From Corella eumyota (taxonomy: Eukaryota > Chordata > Ascidiacea > Phlebobranchia > Corellidae), in NCBI GenBank assembly GCA_963082875.1, contig OY720101.1, positions 2,170,001-2,234,000 of the forward strand: 64,000 nucleotides of DNA, written 5' to 3'. Shown here piece after piece: positions 1-17,893 of this stretch (positions are counted from its first letter, which is position 1; each line of letters starts with the position of its first letter). Below the pieces are notes generated by a model. The model did no database searches, was not told the DNA's origin, and saw nothing but the letters and a program-made list of their open reading frames with translations. The translations under genes were made by a program, and so were the position numbers.

Positions 1-65
1 ATATATATTTTTTATTATTTTTTTAGTGTAATATATAAAAATATAATATATTTTAAGTATATATC

Positions 66-330
66 TTTATCCTTGATGTGAGAAGGTGGAATCGCGACCT
101 AAACATAGAGTAACATCAGTTACTCCGACTCATTCTGGAGTTGTCTGTGGCAGTTAGAAACATATTATGAAGACTATAGCTGCCTGGTAATTATGCTGCT
201 GATAAAGTGCAGGCTCAGCAGAAGTTTATAGCACCCTACTTGAAGGGCGACAGCATAAGAGCAGTGGGGATTGAACCCACGACTTCATGGTGGTGTAGCA
301 AGTGTTATTACCACTACACCATGCTGCCGG
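66..330 (-). repeat. tRNA-derived SINE, inverted relative to PHTF
   Basis: Read on the minus strand, the element starts near 330 with a tRNA-like head. An A-box-like TGGTGTAGTGGTAA is followed about 40 bases later by a B-box GGGTTCAATCCC (minus strand of about 276-287). After the head comes a non-tRNA body of about 180 bases that runs to about 66, where the sequence returns to simple AT-rich DNA. This is the layout of a Pol III-transcribed SINE: a tRNA head with internal promoter, then an unrelated body. It lies upstream of the first visible PHTF exon, so probably in a PHTF intron, in antisense. The cloverleaf is imperfect, so it is not a working tRNA gene. The family name and the exact 3' end are uncertain; a similar head is, from memory, common in ascidian genomes. 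Confidence 0.7.
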
Positions 331-435
331 TCATTATATAAATAATGATAGGTTTTATAAATGTGTATATATAATATACTATTAACTAATCACAAATTAC
401 TTTACATGAATTGACAATTTTTTTGTTACTTTTAG

Positions 436-4965
<4,530 letters not shown>

Positions 4966-5130
4966 TTTGACAGCGACTTGCAACAATTTTATTTTTTAAC
5001 TTAATATTTTATTTAGATATTAAATAGATAATACTCTAAATTTTGATTTTACATTTAATGCAAATACAAATGAAAATGTACAAATTCCTTTTTGGTTGCT
5101 TATTTTGGCATTTGATTGTATTGATGTCAT
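4966..5130 (+). other. PHTF 3' UTR / 3' flank
   Basis: AT-rich non-coding sequence directly after the PHTF stop. A variant poly(A) hexamer ATTAAA lies near 5020, in a run rich in T and A. No canonical AATAAA is seen here, so the cleavage site is not certain. Satellite-like sequence starts just after this stretch. Confidence 0.45.
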
Positions 5131-5582
5131 AACCACATAATGTATACAAAAATTTAAAACAAATTTTTTTACAATTTTAAATTCCATTTACCATAACAAT
5201 TGTAGTGACATAATGAACCTGAAAAAATGAGTTTGTTTAAAAATATTTAAAAATGTTTTTTTCAGGTTTTGAATTTCATTTGCCATAACAACCGCAGTAA
5301 CATAAATAACCTATTTAAAAATATTAATTAAAAATATTAATATTCATAAAAGTTATATGCATATTACTTAAAAATTGCCAATTTTTGAAATCCAAAATTA
5401 ATTGCCTTTTTAGATGTACATTTGTTTAAAATAAATCCTAGATAAAGAAATACGCTTAATAACTTGAAAACAAAAAAGTTAGAGCAAATTTTTTTTTGGC
5501 CGGTTGGCCCTCAAGTAACCCTGTGACGTCATATGCGTTATTAATTATAAGTTTGTACAAAAATTAAAATTTTTTTTTTTTT
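5131..5582 (+). repeat. Decayed outer satellite units (left shoulder)
   Basis: Two diverged relatives of the 317-bp monomer. One is partial, at about 5155-5215, recognisable by 'aattccatttaccataacaa'. The other is nearly full length, at about 5265-5575, and keeps the monomer's landmarks in order: a T-rich tract ending in AG, 'gcagtaac', 'aaaatattaatattcataaa', a GGCCggTTGGCC relative, TGACGTCA and ATATGC. Substitutions and indels are far more frequent than in the main array. Old, decayed units at the edge with homogeneous units inside is the pattern expected from unequal exchange acting mainly on the array interior. Confidence 0.8.
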
Positions 5583-5850
5583 AGATTTTAAATTCCATTT
5601 CCCGTAACAACTGCAATAGCATAATAAACCTATTCTGAAATTATGCATCGAAAATATTAATACACAAAAAATTTAAATTCTTAAAATCCAAATTTAATTG
5701 TTGTATTAGGCGTGTATTAGTTTAACTTAAATACTGGGTAAAGAAATTTACGGAAAAACTCATTTAATAAAAAGTTTGGGCAAATTTTTGTTTAGTTTAC
5801 CTGCACATTTCTTGGCCGCATGAGTAACTAATGTGGTCATTTTTTTGCAG

Positions 5851-5919
5851 AAATTATTAAAAAAGAATGTTGAAGAGAGTGCTTTTCAAGAAAGGAATAT
5901 TTTTTTCATTGTGCTTTAA
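5851..5919 (+). other. Terminal-exon-like short open frame in the left end module
   Basis: A T-rich tract ending in GCAG (5841-5850) is followed by 22 codons beginning K-L-L-K-K and a TAA at 5917-5919. AATAAA follows 29 bases after the stop. The right-hand module has the aligned sequence, beginning K-L-L-E-K. It enters in phase 0, so it could in principle be spliced from the PHTF exon ending at 4748 as an alternative to the conserved last exon at 4945. I see no homology that supports a PHTF origin, and it could equally be the relic of a captured last exon of another gene. Confidence 0.35.
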
Positions 5920-6028
5920 ATGTAATATTTAATCATTTTCACAAAATAATAAATATTTTATTTTTTTTGTCACTATTTTTTAATAATTATGTGCTTAAGT
6001 TTGTAAAACTGCATGCTTTGTTATATCA

Positions 6029-6102
6029 GGTCGTTGGTCTGGTGGTTAAAGCGCTTGACTTCTAATTTAAAATTGTAAGTTCGAATCCTGCTGTCAGCAG
6101 AC
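6029..6102 (+). repeat. tRNA-Arg(UCU)-like sequence (SINE-type head), left module
   Basis: GGTCGTTGGTC is followed by an A-box-like TGGTGGTTAAAGCGC, an anticodon-loop-like CTTCTAA (anticodon TCT) and a good B-box GTTCGAATCC at 6079-6088. The anticodon stem is mismatched and the acceptor stem is not closed, so this is a tRNA-derived repeat rather than a gene. A second, truncated head (GGTCGTTGGTC, near 6134) lies just downstream, at the junction with the array. The counterpart at 54556-54628 is more decayed in its B-box. Confidence 0.65.
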
Positions 6103-6419
6103 ATTAAAAAAAAATTTTCAAAAGACTAGCTAAGGTCGTTGGTCGGCAAACTAAGTTGATATAAAAAAATAATTTGATATTTTTAGATTTTAATTCCATT
6201 TACTATAACAACCGCAGTAACGTAACAAACCTATTTTGAAATTATTAATCAAAAATATTAATATTCATAAAAGTTATAGGCATATTACATAAAATTTGCC
6301 AAATCTTAAAATCCAAAATTAATTGCCTTATTAGATGCGCACTTGTCTAACTTAAATTCCAGATAAAGAAATTTGCAAAAAAAATCTAAAACAAAAAAAT
6401 TAGGGCGAATTTTTGTTTT

Positions 6420-6454
6420 GGCCAGTTGGCCTTTATGTGACGTCATATGCATAT
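6420..6454. promoter_or_regulatory. Dyad-motif cluster of the satellite monomer (representative copy)
   Basis: Three perfect inverted repeats are packed into 35 bp: GGCCAGTTGGCC (6420-6431), the CRE/ATF consensus TGACGTCA (6438-6445) and ATATGCATAT (6445-6454), followed at once by TATAATTATA. The same cluster is present in almost every monomer, about 150 times. A recurrent subfamily has GGCTAGTTGGCC, which breaks the first palindrome only. CRE-altered copies are few: near 17219 (TAACGTCA), 24208 (TGATGTCA), 50235 and 53394 (TGACGTTA), and one copy near 53080 that lacks the box. Binding in vivo is not shown; the motif match itself is direct. Confidence 0.6.
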
Positions 6455-9400
6455 ATAATTATAAGTTGATATAAAAAATTGTAAAAAAAAATTATTTTTT
6501 AGATTTTAAATTCCATTTACTATAACAACTGCAGTAACGTAACGAACCTATTTTAAAATTATTAATCAAAAATATTAATATTCATAAAAGTTATAGGCAT
6601 ATTACATAAAATTTGCCAAATCTTAAAATCCAAAATGAATTGCCTTATTAGATGCGCACTTGTCTAACTTAAATTCCAGATAAAGAAATTTGCAAAAAAA
6701 ATCTAAAACAAAAAAATTAGGGCGAATTTTTATTTTGGCCAGTTGGCCTTTATGTGACGTCATATGCATATATAATTATAAGTTGATATAAAAAATTGTG
6801 AAAAAAAATTATTTTTTAGATTTTAAATTCCATTTACTATAACAACCGCAGTAACGTAACGAACCTATTTTGAAATTATTAATCAAAAATATTAATATTC
6901 ATAAAAGTTATAGGCATATTACATAAAATTTGCCAAATCTTAAAATCCAAAATTAATTGCCTTATTAGATGCGCACTTGTCTAACTTAAATTCCAGATAA
7001 AGAAATTTGCAAAAAAAATCTAAAACAAAAAAATTAGGGCGAATTTTTATTTTGGCCAGTTGGCCTTTATGTGACGTCATATGCATATATAATTATAAGT
7101 TAATATAAAAAATTGTGAAAAAAATTTATTTTTTAGATTTTAAATTCCATTTACTATAACAACCGCAGTAACGTAACAAACCTATTTTGAAATTATTAAT
7201 CAAAAAAATTAATATTCATAAAAGTTATAGGCATATTACATAAAATTTGCCAAATCTTAAAATCCAAAATTAATTGCCTTATTAGATACGCACTTGTCTA
7301 ACTTAAATTCCAGATAAAGAAATTTGCAAAAAAAATTTAAAACAAAAATTAGGGCGAATTTTTATTTTGGCCAGTTGGCCTTTATGTGACGTCATATGCA
7401 TATATAATTATAAGTTGATATAAAAAATTGTGAAAAAATTTTATTTTTTAGATTTTAAATTCCATTAACTATAACAACTGCAGTAACGTAACGAACCTAT
7501 TTTAAAATTATTAATCAAAAATATTAATATTCATAAAAGTTTTAGGCATATTACATAAAATTTGCCAAATCTTAAAATCCAAAATTAATTACCTTATTAG
7601 ATGCGCACTTGTCTAACTTAAATTCCAGATAAAGAAATTTGCAAAAAAAATCTAAAACAAAAAAATTAGGGCGAATTTTTAATTTGGCCAGTTGGCCTTT
7701 ATGTGACGTCATATGCATATATAATTATAAGTTGATATAAAAAATTGTGAAAAAAATTTATTTTTTAAATTTTAAATTCCATTACCTATAACAACTGCAG
7801 TAACGTAACGAACCTATTTTAAAATTATTAATCAAAAATATTAATATTCATAAAAGTTATAGGCATATTACATAAAATTTGCCAAATCTTAAAATCCAAA
7901 ATTAATTACCTTATTAGATGCGCACTTGTCTAACTTAAATTCCAAATAAAAAAATTTGCAAAAAAAATCTAAAACAAAAAAATTAGGGCAAATTTTTGTT
8001 TTGGCCAGTTGGCCTTTATGTGACGTCATATGCATATATAATTATAAGTGGATATAAAAAATTGTGAAAAAAATTTATTTTTTAGATTTTAAATTCCATT
8101 AACTATAACAACTGCAGTAACGTAACGAACCTATTTTGAAATTATTAATCAAAAATATTAATATTCATAAAAGTTATAGGCATATTACATAAAATTTGCC
8201 AAATCTTAAAATCCAAAATTAATTGCCTTATTAGATGCGCACTTGTCTAACTTAAATTCCAGATAAAGAAATTTGCAAAAAAATCTAAAACAAAAAAATT
8301 AGGGCGAATTTTTATTTTGGCTAGTTGGCCTTTATGTGACGTCATATGCATATATAATTATAAGTTGATATAAAAAATTGTGAAAAAATTTTTTTTTTTA
8401 GATTTTAAATTCCATTAACTATAACAACTGCAGTAACGTAACGAACCTATTTTGAAATTATTAATCAAAAATATTAATATTCATAAAAGTTATAGGCATA
8501 TTACATAAAATTTGCCAAATCTTAAAATCTAAAATTAATTGCCTTATTAGATGCGCACTTGTCTAACTTAAATTCCGGATAAAGAAATTTGCAAAAAAAA
8601 TCTAAAACAAAAAAATTAGGGCGAATTTTTATTTTGGCTAGTTGGCCTTTATGTGACGTCATATGCATATATAATTATAGGTTGATATAAAAAATTGTGA
8701 AAAAATTTTTTTTTTTAGATTTTAAATTCCATTAACTATAACAACTGCAGTAACGTAACGAACCTATTTTGAAATTATTAATCAAAAATATTAATATTCA
8801 TAAAAGTTATAGGCATATTACATAAAATTTGCCAAATCTTAAAATCCAAAATTAATTGCCTTATTAGATGCGCACTTGTCTAACTTAAATTCCAGATAAA
8901 GAAATTTGCAAAAAAAATCTAAAACAAAAAAATTAGGGCGAATTTTTATTTTGGCTAGTTGGCCTTTATGTGACGTCATATGCATATATAATTATAAGTT
9001 GATATAAAAAATTGTGAAAAAATTTTTTTTTTTAGATTTTAAATTCCATTAACTATAACAACTGCAGTAACGTAACGAACCTATTTTGAAATTATTAATC
9101 AAAAATATTAATATTCATAAAAGTTATAGGCATATTACATAAAATTTGCCAAATCTTAAAATCCAAAATTAATTACCTTATTAGATGCGCACTTGTCTAA
9201 CTTAAATTCCAAATAAAAAAATTTGCAAAAAAAATCTAAAACAAAAAAATTAGGGCGAATTTTTGTTTTGGCCAGTTGGCCTTTATGTGACGTCATATGC
9301 ATATATAATTATAAGTGGATATAAAAAATTGTGAAAAAAATTTATTTTTAGATTTTAAATTCCATTAACTATAACAACTGCAGTAACGTAACGAACCTAT

Positions 9401-12187
9401 TTTGAAATTATTAATCAAAAATATTAATATTCATAAAAGTTATAGGCATATTACATAAAATTTGCCAAATCTTAAAATCCAAAATTAATTGCCTTATTAG
9501 ATGCGCACTTGTCTAACTTAAATTCCAGATAAAGAAATTTGCAAAAAAAATCTAAAACAAAAAAATTAGGGCGAATTTTTCTTTTGGCCAGTTGGCCTTT
9601 ATGTGACGTCATATGCATATATAATTAATTATCAGTTGATATAAAAAATTGTGAAAAAAATTTATTTTTAGATTTTAAATTCCATTAACTATAACAACTG
9701 CAGTAACGTAACGAACCTATTTTGAAATTATTAATCAAAAATATTAATATTCATAAAAGTTATAAGCATATTACATAAAATTTGCCAAATCTTAAAATCC
9801 AAAATTAATTGCCTTATTAGATGCGCACTTGTCTAACTTAAATTCCAGATAAAAAAATTTGCAAAAAAAATCTAAAACAAAAAAATTAGGGCGAATTTTT
9901 CTTTTGGCCAGTTGGCCTTTATGTGACGTCATATGCATATATAATTAATTATCAGTTGATATAAAAAATTGTGAAAAAAATTTATTTTTTAGATTTTAAA
10001 TTACATTTACTATAACATCCACAGTAACGTAACGAACCTATTTTGAAATTATTAATCAAAAATATTAATATTCATAAAAGTTATAGGCATATTACATAAA
10101 ATTTGCCAAATCTTAAAATCCAAAATTAATTGCCTTATTAGATGCGCACTTGTCTAACTTAAATTCCAGATCAAAAAATTTGCAAAAAAAATCTAAAACA
10201 AAAAAATTAGGGCGAATTTTTATTTTGGCCAGTTGGCCTTTATGTGACGTCATATGCATATATAATTATAAGTTGATATAAAAAATTGTGAAAAAAATAT
10301 ATTTTTTAGATTTTAAATTCCATTAACTATAACAACTGCAGTAACGTAACGAACCTATTTTGAAATTATTAATCAAAAATATTAATATTCATAAAAGTTA
10401 TAGGCATATTACATAAAATTTGCCAAATCTTAAAATCCAAAATTAATTACCTTATTAGATGCGCACTTGTCTAACTTAAATTCCAAATAAAAAAATTTGC
10501 AAAAAAAATCTAAAGCAAAAAAATTAGGGCGAATTTTTGTTTTGGCCAGTTGGCCTTTATGTGACGTCATATGCATATATAATTATAAGTGGATATAAAA
10601 AATTGTGAAAAAAATTTATTTTTTAGATTTTAAATTCCATTAACTATAACAACTGCAGTAACGTAACGAACCTATTTTGAAATTATTAATCAAAAATATT
10701 AATATTCATAAAAGTTATAGGCATATTACATAAAATTTGCCAAATCTTAAAATCCAAAATTAATTGCCTTATTAGATGCGCACTTGTCTAACTTAAATTC
10801 CAAATAAAAAAATTTGCAAAAAAAATCTAAAGCAAAAAAATTAGGGCGAATTTTTGTTTTGGCCAGTTGGCCTTTATGTGACGTCATATGCATATATAAT
10901 TATAAGTGGATATAAAAAATTGTGAAAAAAATTTATTTTTTAGATTTTAAATTCCATTAACTATAACAACTGCAGTAACGTAACGAACCTATTTTGAAAT
11001 TATTAATCAAAAATATTAATATTCATAAAAGTTATAGGCATATTACATAAAATTTGCCAAATCTTAAAATCCAAAATTAATTGCCTTATTAGATGCGCAC
11101 TTGTCTAACTTAAATTCCAGATAAAGAAATTTGCAAAAAAAATCTAAAACAAAAAAATTAGGGCGAATTTTTATTTTGGCCAGTTGGCCTTTATGTGACG
11201 TCATATGCATATATAATTATAAGTTGATATAAAAAATTGTGAAAAAAATTTATTTTTTAGATTTTAAATTCCATTAACTATAACAACTGCAGTAACGTAA
11301 CGAACCTATTTTGAAATTATTAATCAAAAATATTAATATTCATAAAAGTTATAGGCATATTACATAAAATTTGCCAAATCTTAAAATCCAAAATTAATTA
11401 CCTTATTAGATGCGCACTTGTCTAACTTAAATTCCAGATAAAAAAATTTGCAAAAAAAATCTAAAACAAAAAAATTAGGGCGAATTTTTATTTTGGCCAG
11501 TTGGCCTTTATGTGACGTCATATGCATATATAATTATAAGTTGATATAAAAAATTGTGAAAAAAATTTATTTTTTAGATTTTAAATTCCATTAACTATAA
11601 CAACTGCAGTAACGTAACGAACCTATTTTGAAATTATTAATCAAAAATATTAATTTTCATAAAAGTTATAGGCATATTACATAAAATTTGCCAAATCTTA
11701 AAATCCAAAATTAATTGCCTTATTAGATGCGCACTTGTCTAACTTAAATTCCAGATAAAGAAATTTGCAAAAAAAATCTAAAACAAAAAAATTAGGGCGA
11801 ATTTTTATTTTGGCCAGTTGGCCTTTATGTGACGTCATATGCATATATAATTATAAGTTGATATAAAAAATTGTGAAAAAAATTTATATTTTAGATTTTA
11901 AATTCCATTAACTATAACAACTGCAGTAACGTAACGAACCTATTTTGAAATTATTAATCAAAAATATTAATATTCATAAAAGTTATAGGCATATTACATA
12001 AAATTTGCCAAATCTTAAAATCCAAAATTAATTACCTTATTAGATGCGCACTTGTCTAACTTAAATTCCAGATAAAAAAATTTGCAAAAAAAATCTAAAA
12101 CAAAAAAATTAGGGCGAATTTTTATTTTGGCCAGTTGGCCTTTATGTGACGTCATATGCATATATAATTATAAGTTGATATAAAAAA

Positions 12188-15100
12188 TTCTTAAAAAAAA
12201 TTATTTTTTAGATTTTAAATTTCATTAACTATAACAACTGCAGTAACGTAACAAACCTATTTTGAAATTATTAATCAAAAATATTAATATTCATAAAAGT
12301 TATAGGCATATTACATAAAATTTGCCAAATCTTAAAATCCAAAATTAATTGCCTTATTAGATGCGCACTTGTCTAACTTAAATTCCAGATAAAGAAATTT
12401 GCAAAAAAAATCTAAAACAAAAAAATTAGGGCGAATTTTTATTTTGGCCAGTTGGCCTTTATGTGACGTCATATGCATATATAATTATAAGTTGATATAA
12501 AAAATTGTGAAAAAAATTTATTTTTTAGATTTTAAATTCCATTAACTATAACAACTGCAGTAACGTAACGAACCTATTTTGAAATTATTAATCAAAAATA
12601 TTAATATTCATAAAAGTTATAGGCATATTACATAAAATTTGCCAAATCTTAAAATCCAAAATTAATTACCTTATTAGATGCGCACTTGTCTAACTTAAAT
12701 TCCAGATAAAAAAATTTGCAAAAAAAATCTAAAACAAAAAAATTAGGGCGAATTTTTATTTTGGCCAGTTGGCCTTTATGTGACGTCATATGCATATATA
12801 ATTATAAGTTGATATAAAAAATTGTGAAAAAAATTTATTTTTTAGATTTTAAATTCCATTAACTATAACAACTGCAGTAACGTAACGAACCTATTTTGAA
12901 ATTATTAATCAAAAATATTAATATTCATAAAAGTTATAGGCATATTACATAAAATTTGCCAAATCTTAAAATCCAAAATTAATTGCCTTATTAGATGCGC
13001 ACTTGTCTAACTTAAATTCCAGATAAAGAAATTTGCAAAAAAAATCTAAAACAAAAAAATTAGGGCGAATTTTTATTTTGGCCAGTTGGCCTTTATGTGA
13101 CGTCATATGCATATATAATTATAAGTTGATATAAAAAATTGTGAAAAAAATTTATATTTTAGATTTTAAATTCCATTAACTATAACAACTGCAGTAACGT
13201 AACGAACCTATTTTGAAATTATTAATCAAAAATATTAATATTCATAAAAGTTATAGGCATATTACATAAAATTTGCCAAATCTTAAAATCCAAAATTAAT
13301 TACCTTATTAGATGCGCACTTGTCTAACTTAAATTCCAGATAAAAAAATTTGCAAAAAAAATCTAAAACAAAAAAATTAGGGCGAATTTTTATTTTGGCC
13401 AGTTGGCCTTTATGTGACGTCATATGCATATATAATTATAAGTTGATATAAAAAATTCTTAAAAAAAATTATTTTTTAGATTTTAAATTTCATTAACTAT
13501 AACAACTGCAGTAACGTAACAAACCTATTTTGAAATTATTAATCAAAAATATTAATATTCATAAAAGTTATAGGCATATTCTATAAAATTTGCCAAATCT
13601 TAAAATCCAAAATTAATTGCTTTATTAGATGCGCACTTGTCTAGCTTAAATTCCAGATAAAAAAATTTGCAAAAAAAATCTAAAACAAAAAAATTAGGGC
13701 GAATTTTTATTTTGGCCAGTTGGCCTTTATGTGACGTCATATGCATATATAATTATAAGTTGATATAAAAAATTGTGAAAAAAATTTATTTTTTAGATTT
13801 TAAATTCCATTAACTATAACAACTGCAGTAACGTAACGAACCTATTTTGAAATTATTAATCAAAAATATTAATATTCATAAAAGTTATAGGCATATTACA
13901 TAAAATTTGCCAAATCTTAAAATCCAAAATTAATTGCCTTATTAGATGCGCACTTGTCTAACTTAAATTCCAGATAAAGAAATTTGCAAAAAAAATCTAA
14001 AACAAAAAAATTAGGGCGAATTTTTATTTTGGCCAGTTGGCCTTTATGTGACGTCATATGCATATATAATTATAAGTTGATATAAAAAATTGTGAAAAAA
14101 ATTTATTTTTTAGATTTTAAATTCCATTAACTATAACAACTGCAGTAACGTAACGAACCTATTTTGAAATTATTAATCAAAAATATTAATATTCATAAAA
14201 GTTATAGGCATATTACATAAAATTTGCCAAATCTTAAAATCCAAAATTAATTACCTTATTAGATGCGCACTTGTCTAACTTAAATTCCAGATAAAAAAAT
14301 TTGCAAAAAAAATCTAAAACAAAAAAATTAGGGCGAATTTTTATTTTGGCCAGTTGGCCTTTATGTGACGTCATATGCATATATAATTATAAGTTGATAT
14401 AAAAAATTGTGAAAAAAATTTATTTTTTAGATTTTAAATTCCATTAACTATAACAACTGCAGTAACGTAACGAACCTATTTTGAAATTATTAATCAAAAA
14501 TATTAATATTCATAAAAGTTATAGGCATATTACATAAAATTTGCCAAATCTTAAAATCCAAAATTAATTGCCTTATTAGATGCGCACTTGTCTAACTTAA
14601 ATTCCAGATAAAGAAATTTGCAAAAAAAATCTAAAACAAAAAAATTAGGGCGAATTTTTATTTTGGCCAGTTGGCCTTTATGTGACGTCATATGCATATA
14701 TAATTATAAGTTGATATAAAAAATTGTGAAAAAAATTTATATTTTAGATTTTAAATTCCATTAACTATAACAACTGCAGTAACGTAACGAACCTATTTTG
14801 AAATTATTAATCAAAAATATTAATATTCATAAAAGTTATAGGCATATTACATAAAATTTGCCAAATCTTAAAATCCAAAATTAATTACCTTATTAGATGC
14901 GCACTTGTCTAACTTAAATTCCAGATAAAAAAATTTGCAAAAAAAATCTAAAACAAAAAAATTAGGGCGAATTTTTATTTTGGCCAGTTGGCCTTTATGT
15001 GACGTCATATGCATATATAATTATAAGTTGATATAAAAAATTCTTAAAAAAAATTATTTTTTAGATTTTAAATTTCATTAACTATAACAACTGCAGTAAC

Positions 15101-17893
15101 GTAACAAACCTATTTTGAAATTATTAATCAAAAATATTAATATTCATAAAAGTTATAGGCATATTACATAAAATTTGCCAAATCTTAAAATCCAAAATTA
15201 ATTGCCTTATTAGATGCGCACTTGTCTAACTTAAATTCCAGATAAAGAAATTTGCAAAAAAAATCTAAAACAAAAAAATTAGGGCGAATTTTTATTTTGG
15301 CCAGTTGGCCTTTATGTGACGTCATATGCATATATAATTATAAGTTGATATAAAAAATTGTGAAAAAAATTTATTTTTTAGATTTTAAATTCCATTAACT
15401 ATAACAACTGTAGTAACGTAACGAACCTATTTTGAAATTATTAATCAAAAATATTAATATTCATAAAAGTTATAGGCATATTACATAAAATTTGCCAAAT
15501 CTTAAAATCCAAAATTAATTACCTTATTAGATGCGCACTTGTCTAACTTAAATTCCAGATAAAAAAATTTGCAAAAAAAATCTAAAACAAAAAAATTAGG
15601 GCGAATTTTTATTTTGGCCAGTTGGCCTTTATGTGACGTCATATGCATATATAATTATAAGTTGATATAAAAAATTGTGAAAAAAATTTATTTTTTAGAT
15701 TTTAAATTCCATTAACTATAACAACTGCAGTAACGTAACGAACCTATTTTGAAATTATTAATCAAAAATATTAATATTCATAAAAGTTATAGGCATATTA
15801 CATAAAATTTGCCAAATCTTAAAATCCAAAATTAATTGCCTTATTAGATGCGCACTTGTCTAACTTAAATTCCAGATAAAGAAATTTGCAAAAAAAATCT
15901 AAAACAAAAAAATTAGGGCGAATTTTTATTTTGGCCAGTTGGCCTTTATGTGACGTCATATGCATATATAATTATAAGTTGATATAAAAAATTGTGAAAA
16001 AAATTTATATTTTAGATTTTAAATTCCATTAACTATAACAACTGCAGTAACGTAACGAACCTATTTTGAAATTATTAATCAAAAATATTAATATTCATAA
16101 AAGTTATAGGCATATTACATAAAATTTGCCAAATCTTAAAATCCAAAATTAATTACCTTATTAGATGCGCACTTGTCTAACTTAAATTCCAGATAAAAAA
16201 ATTTGCAAAAAAAATCTAAAACAAAAAAATTAGGGCGAATTTTTATTTTGGCCAGTTGGCCTTTATGTGACGTCATATGCATATATAATTATAAGTTGAT
16301 ATAAAAAATTCTTAAAAAAAATTATTTTTTAGATTTTAAATTTCATTAACTATAACAACTGCAGTAACGTAACAAACCTATTTTGAAATTATTAATCAAA
16401 AATATTAATATTCATAAAAGTTATAGGCATATTCTATAAAATTTGCCAAATCTTAAAATCCAAAATTAATTGCTTTATTAGATGCGCACTTGTCTAGCTT
16501 AAATTCCAGATAAAAAAATTTGCAAAAAAAATCTAAAACAAAAAAATTAGGGCGAATTTTTATTTTGGCCAGTTGGCCTTTATGTGACGTCATATGCATA
16601 TATAATTATAAGTTGATATAAAAAATTGTGAAAAAAATTTATTTTTTAGATTTTAAATTCCATTAACTATAACAACTACAGTAACGTAACGAACCTATTT
16701 TGAAATTATTAATCAAAAATATTAATATTCATAAAAGTTATAGGCATATTACATAAAATTTGCCAAATCTTAAAATCCAAAATTAATTGCCTTATTAGAT
16801 GCGCACTTGTCTAACTTAAATTCCAGATAAAGAAATTTGCAAAAAAAATCTAAAACAAAAAAATTAGGGCGAATTTTTATTTTGGCCAGTTGGCCTTTAT
16901 GTGACGTCATATGCATATATAATTATAAGTTGATATAAAAAATTGTGAAAAAAATTTATTTTTTAGATTTTAAATTCCATTAACTATAACAACTGCAGTA
17001 ACGTAACGAACCTATTTTGAAATTATTAATCAAAAATATTAATATTCATAAAAGTTATAGGCATATTACATAAAATTTGCCAAATCTTAAAATCCAAAAT
17101 TAATTACCTTATTAGATGCGCACTTGTCTAACTTAAATTCCAAATAAAAAAATTTGCAAAAAAAATCTAAAGCAAAAAAATTAGGGCGAATTTTTGTTTT
17201 GGCCAGTTGGCCTTTATGTAACGTCATATGCATATATAATTATAAGTGGATATAAAAAATTGTGAAAAAAATTTATTTTTTAGATTTTAAATTCCATTAA
17301 CTATAACAACTGCAGTAACGTAACGAACCTATTTTGAAATTATTAATCAAAAATATTAATATTCATAAAAGTTATAGGCATATTACATAAAATTTGCCAA
17401 ATCTTAAAATCCAAAATTAATTGCCTTATTAGATGCGCACTTGTCTAACTTAAATTCCAGATAAAGAAATTTGCAAAAAAAATCTAAAACAAAAAAATTA
17501 GGGCGAATTTTTATTTTGGCCAGTTGGCCTTTATGTGACGTCATATGCATATATAATTATAAGTTGATATAAAAAATTGTGAAAAAAATTTATTTTTTAG
17601 ATTTTAAATTCCATTAACTATAACAACTGCAGTAACGTAACGAACCTATTTTGAAATTATTAATCAAAAATATTAATATTCATAAAAGTTATTGGCATAT
17701 TACATAAAATTTGCCAAATCTTAAAATCCAAAATTAATTACCTTATTAGATGCGCACTTGTCTAACTTAAATTCCAGATAAAAAAATTTGCAAAAAAAAT
17801 CTAAAACAAAAAAATTAGGGCGAATTTTTATTTTGGCCAGTTGGCCTTTATGTGACGTCATATGCATATATAATTATAAGTTGATATAAAAAA
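12188..17893 (+). repeat. Higher-order zone: two tandem copies of a 9-monomer block (2,853 bp)
   Basis: The monomer variant with 'ttcttaaaa' occurs at 12188, 13456, 15041, 16309 and 17894, that is with alternating 4-monomer (1,268) and 5-monomer (1,585) spacing. Independent private variants confirm the 2,853-bp offset: 'attctataaa' occurs at 13578 and 16431, each in a monomer that also has 'ttgctttatt' and 'gtctagctt'. Only isolated single-base differences separate the copies (for example near 15410 and 16677), so the duplication is recent. Confidence 0.85.

Larger units (their letters stand above)
5583..6105 (+). repeat. Left copy of the array end module
   Basis: Begins as a satellite monomer (5583 onward), switches at about 5690 to a monomer variant containing 'atttaattgttgtatta', then runs into about 300 bp that is not satellite: 'cttggccgcatgagtaacta', a splice-acceptor-like tract, a short open frame, AATAAA at 5948-5953, and a tRNA-like sequence at 6029-6102. 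The same order of parts recurs at 54092-54640, at the other end of the array. Because the two copies bracket the array, the module probably predates the array's expansion or was carried out to both ends by it. Its origin is not recognised. Confidence 0.8.

Noticed and set aside
6029-6102. Functional tRNA-Arg gene
   Set aside because: A- and B-box resemblance is good, but the acceptor and anticodon stems do not pair and a second decayed copy exists in the right module.
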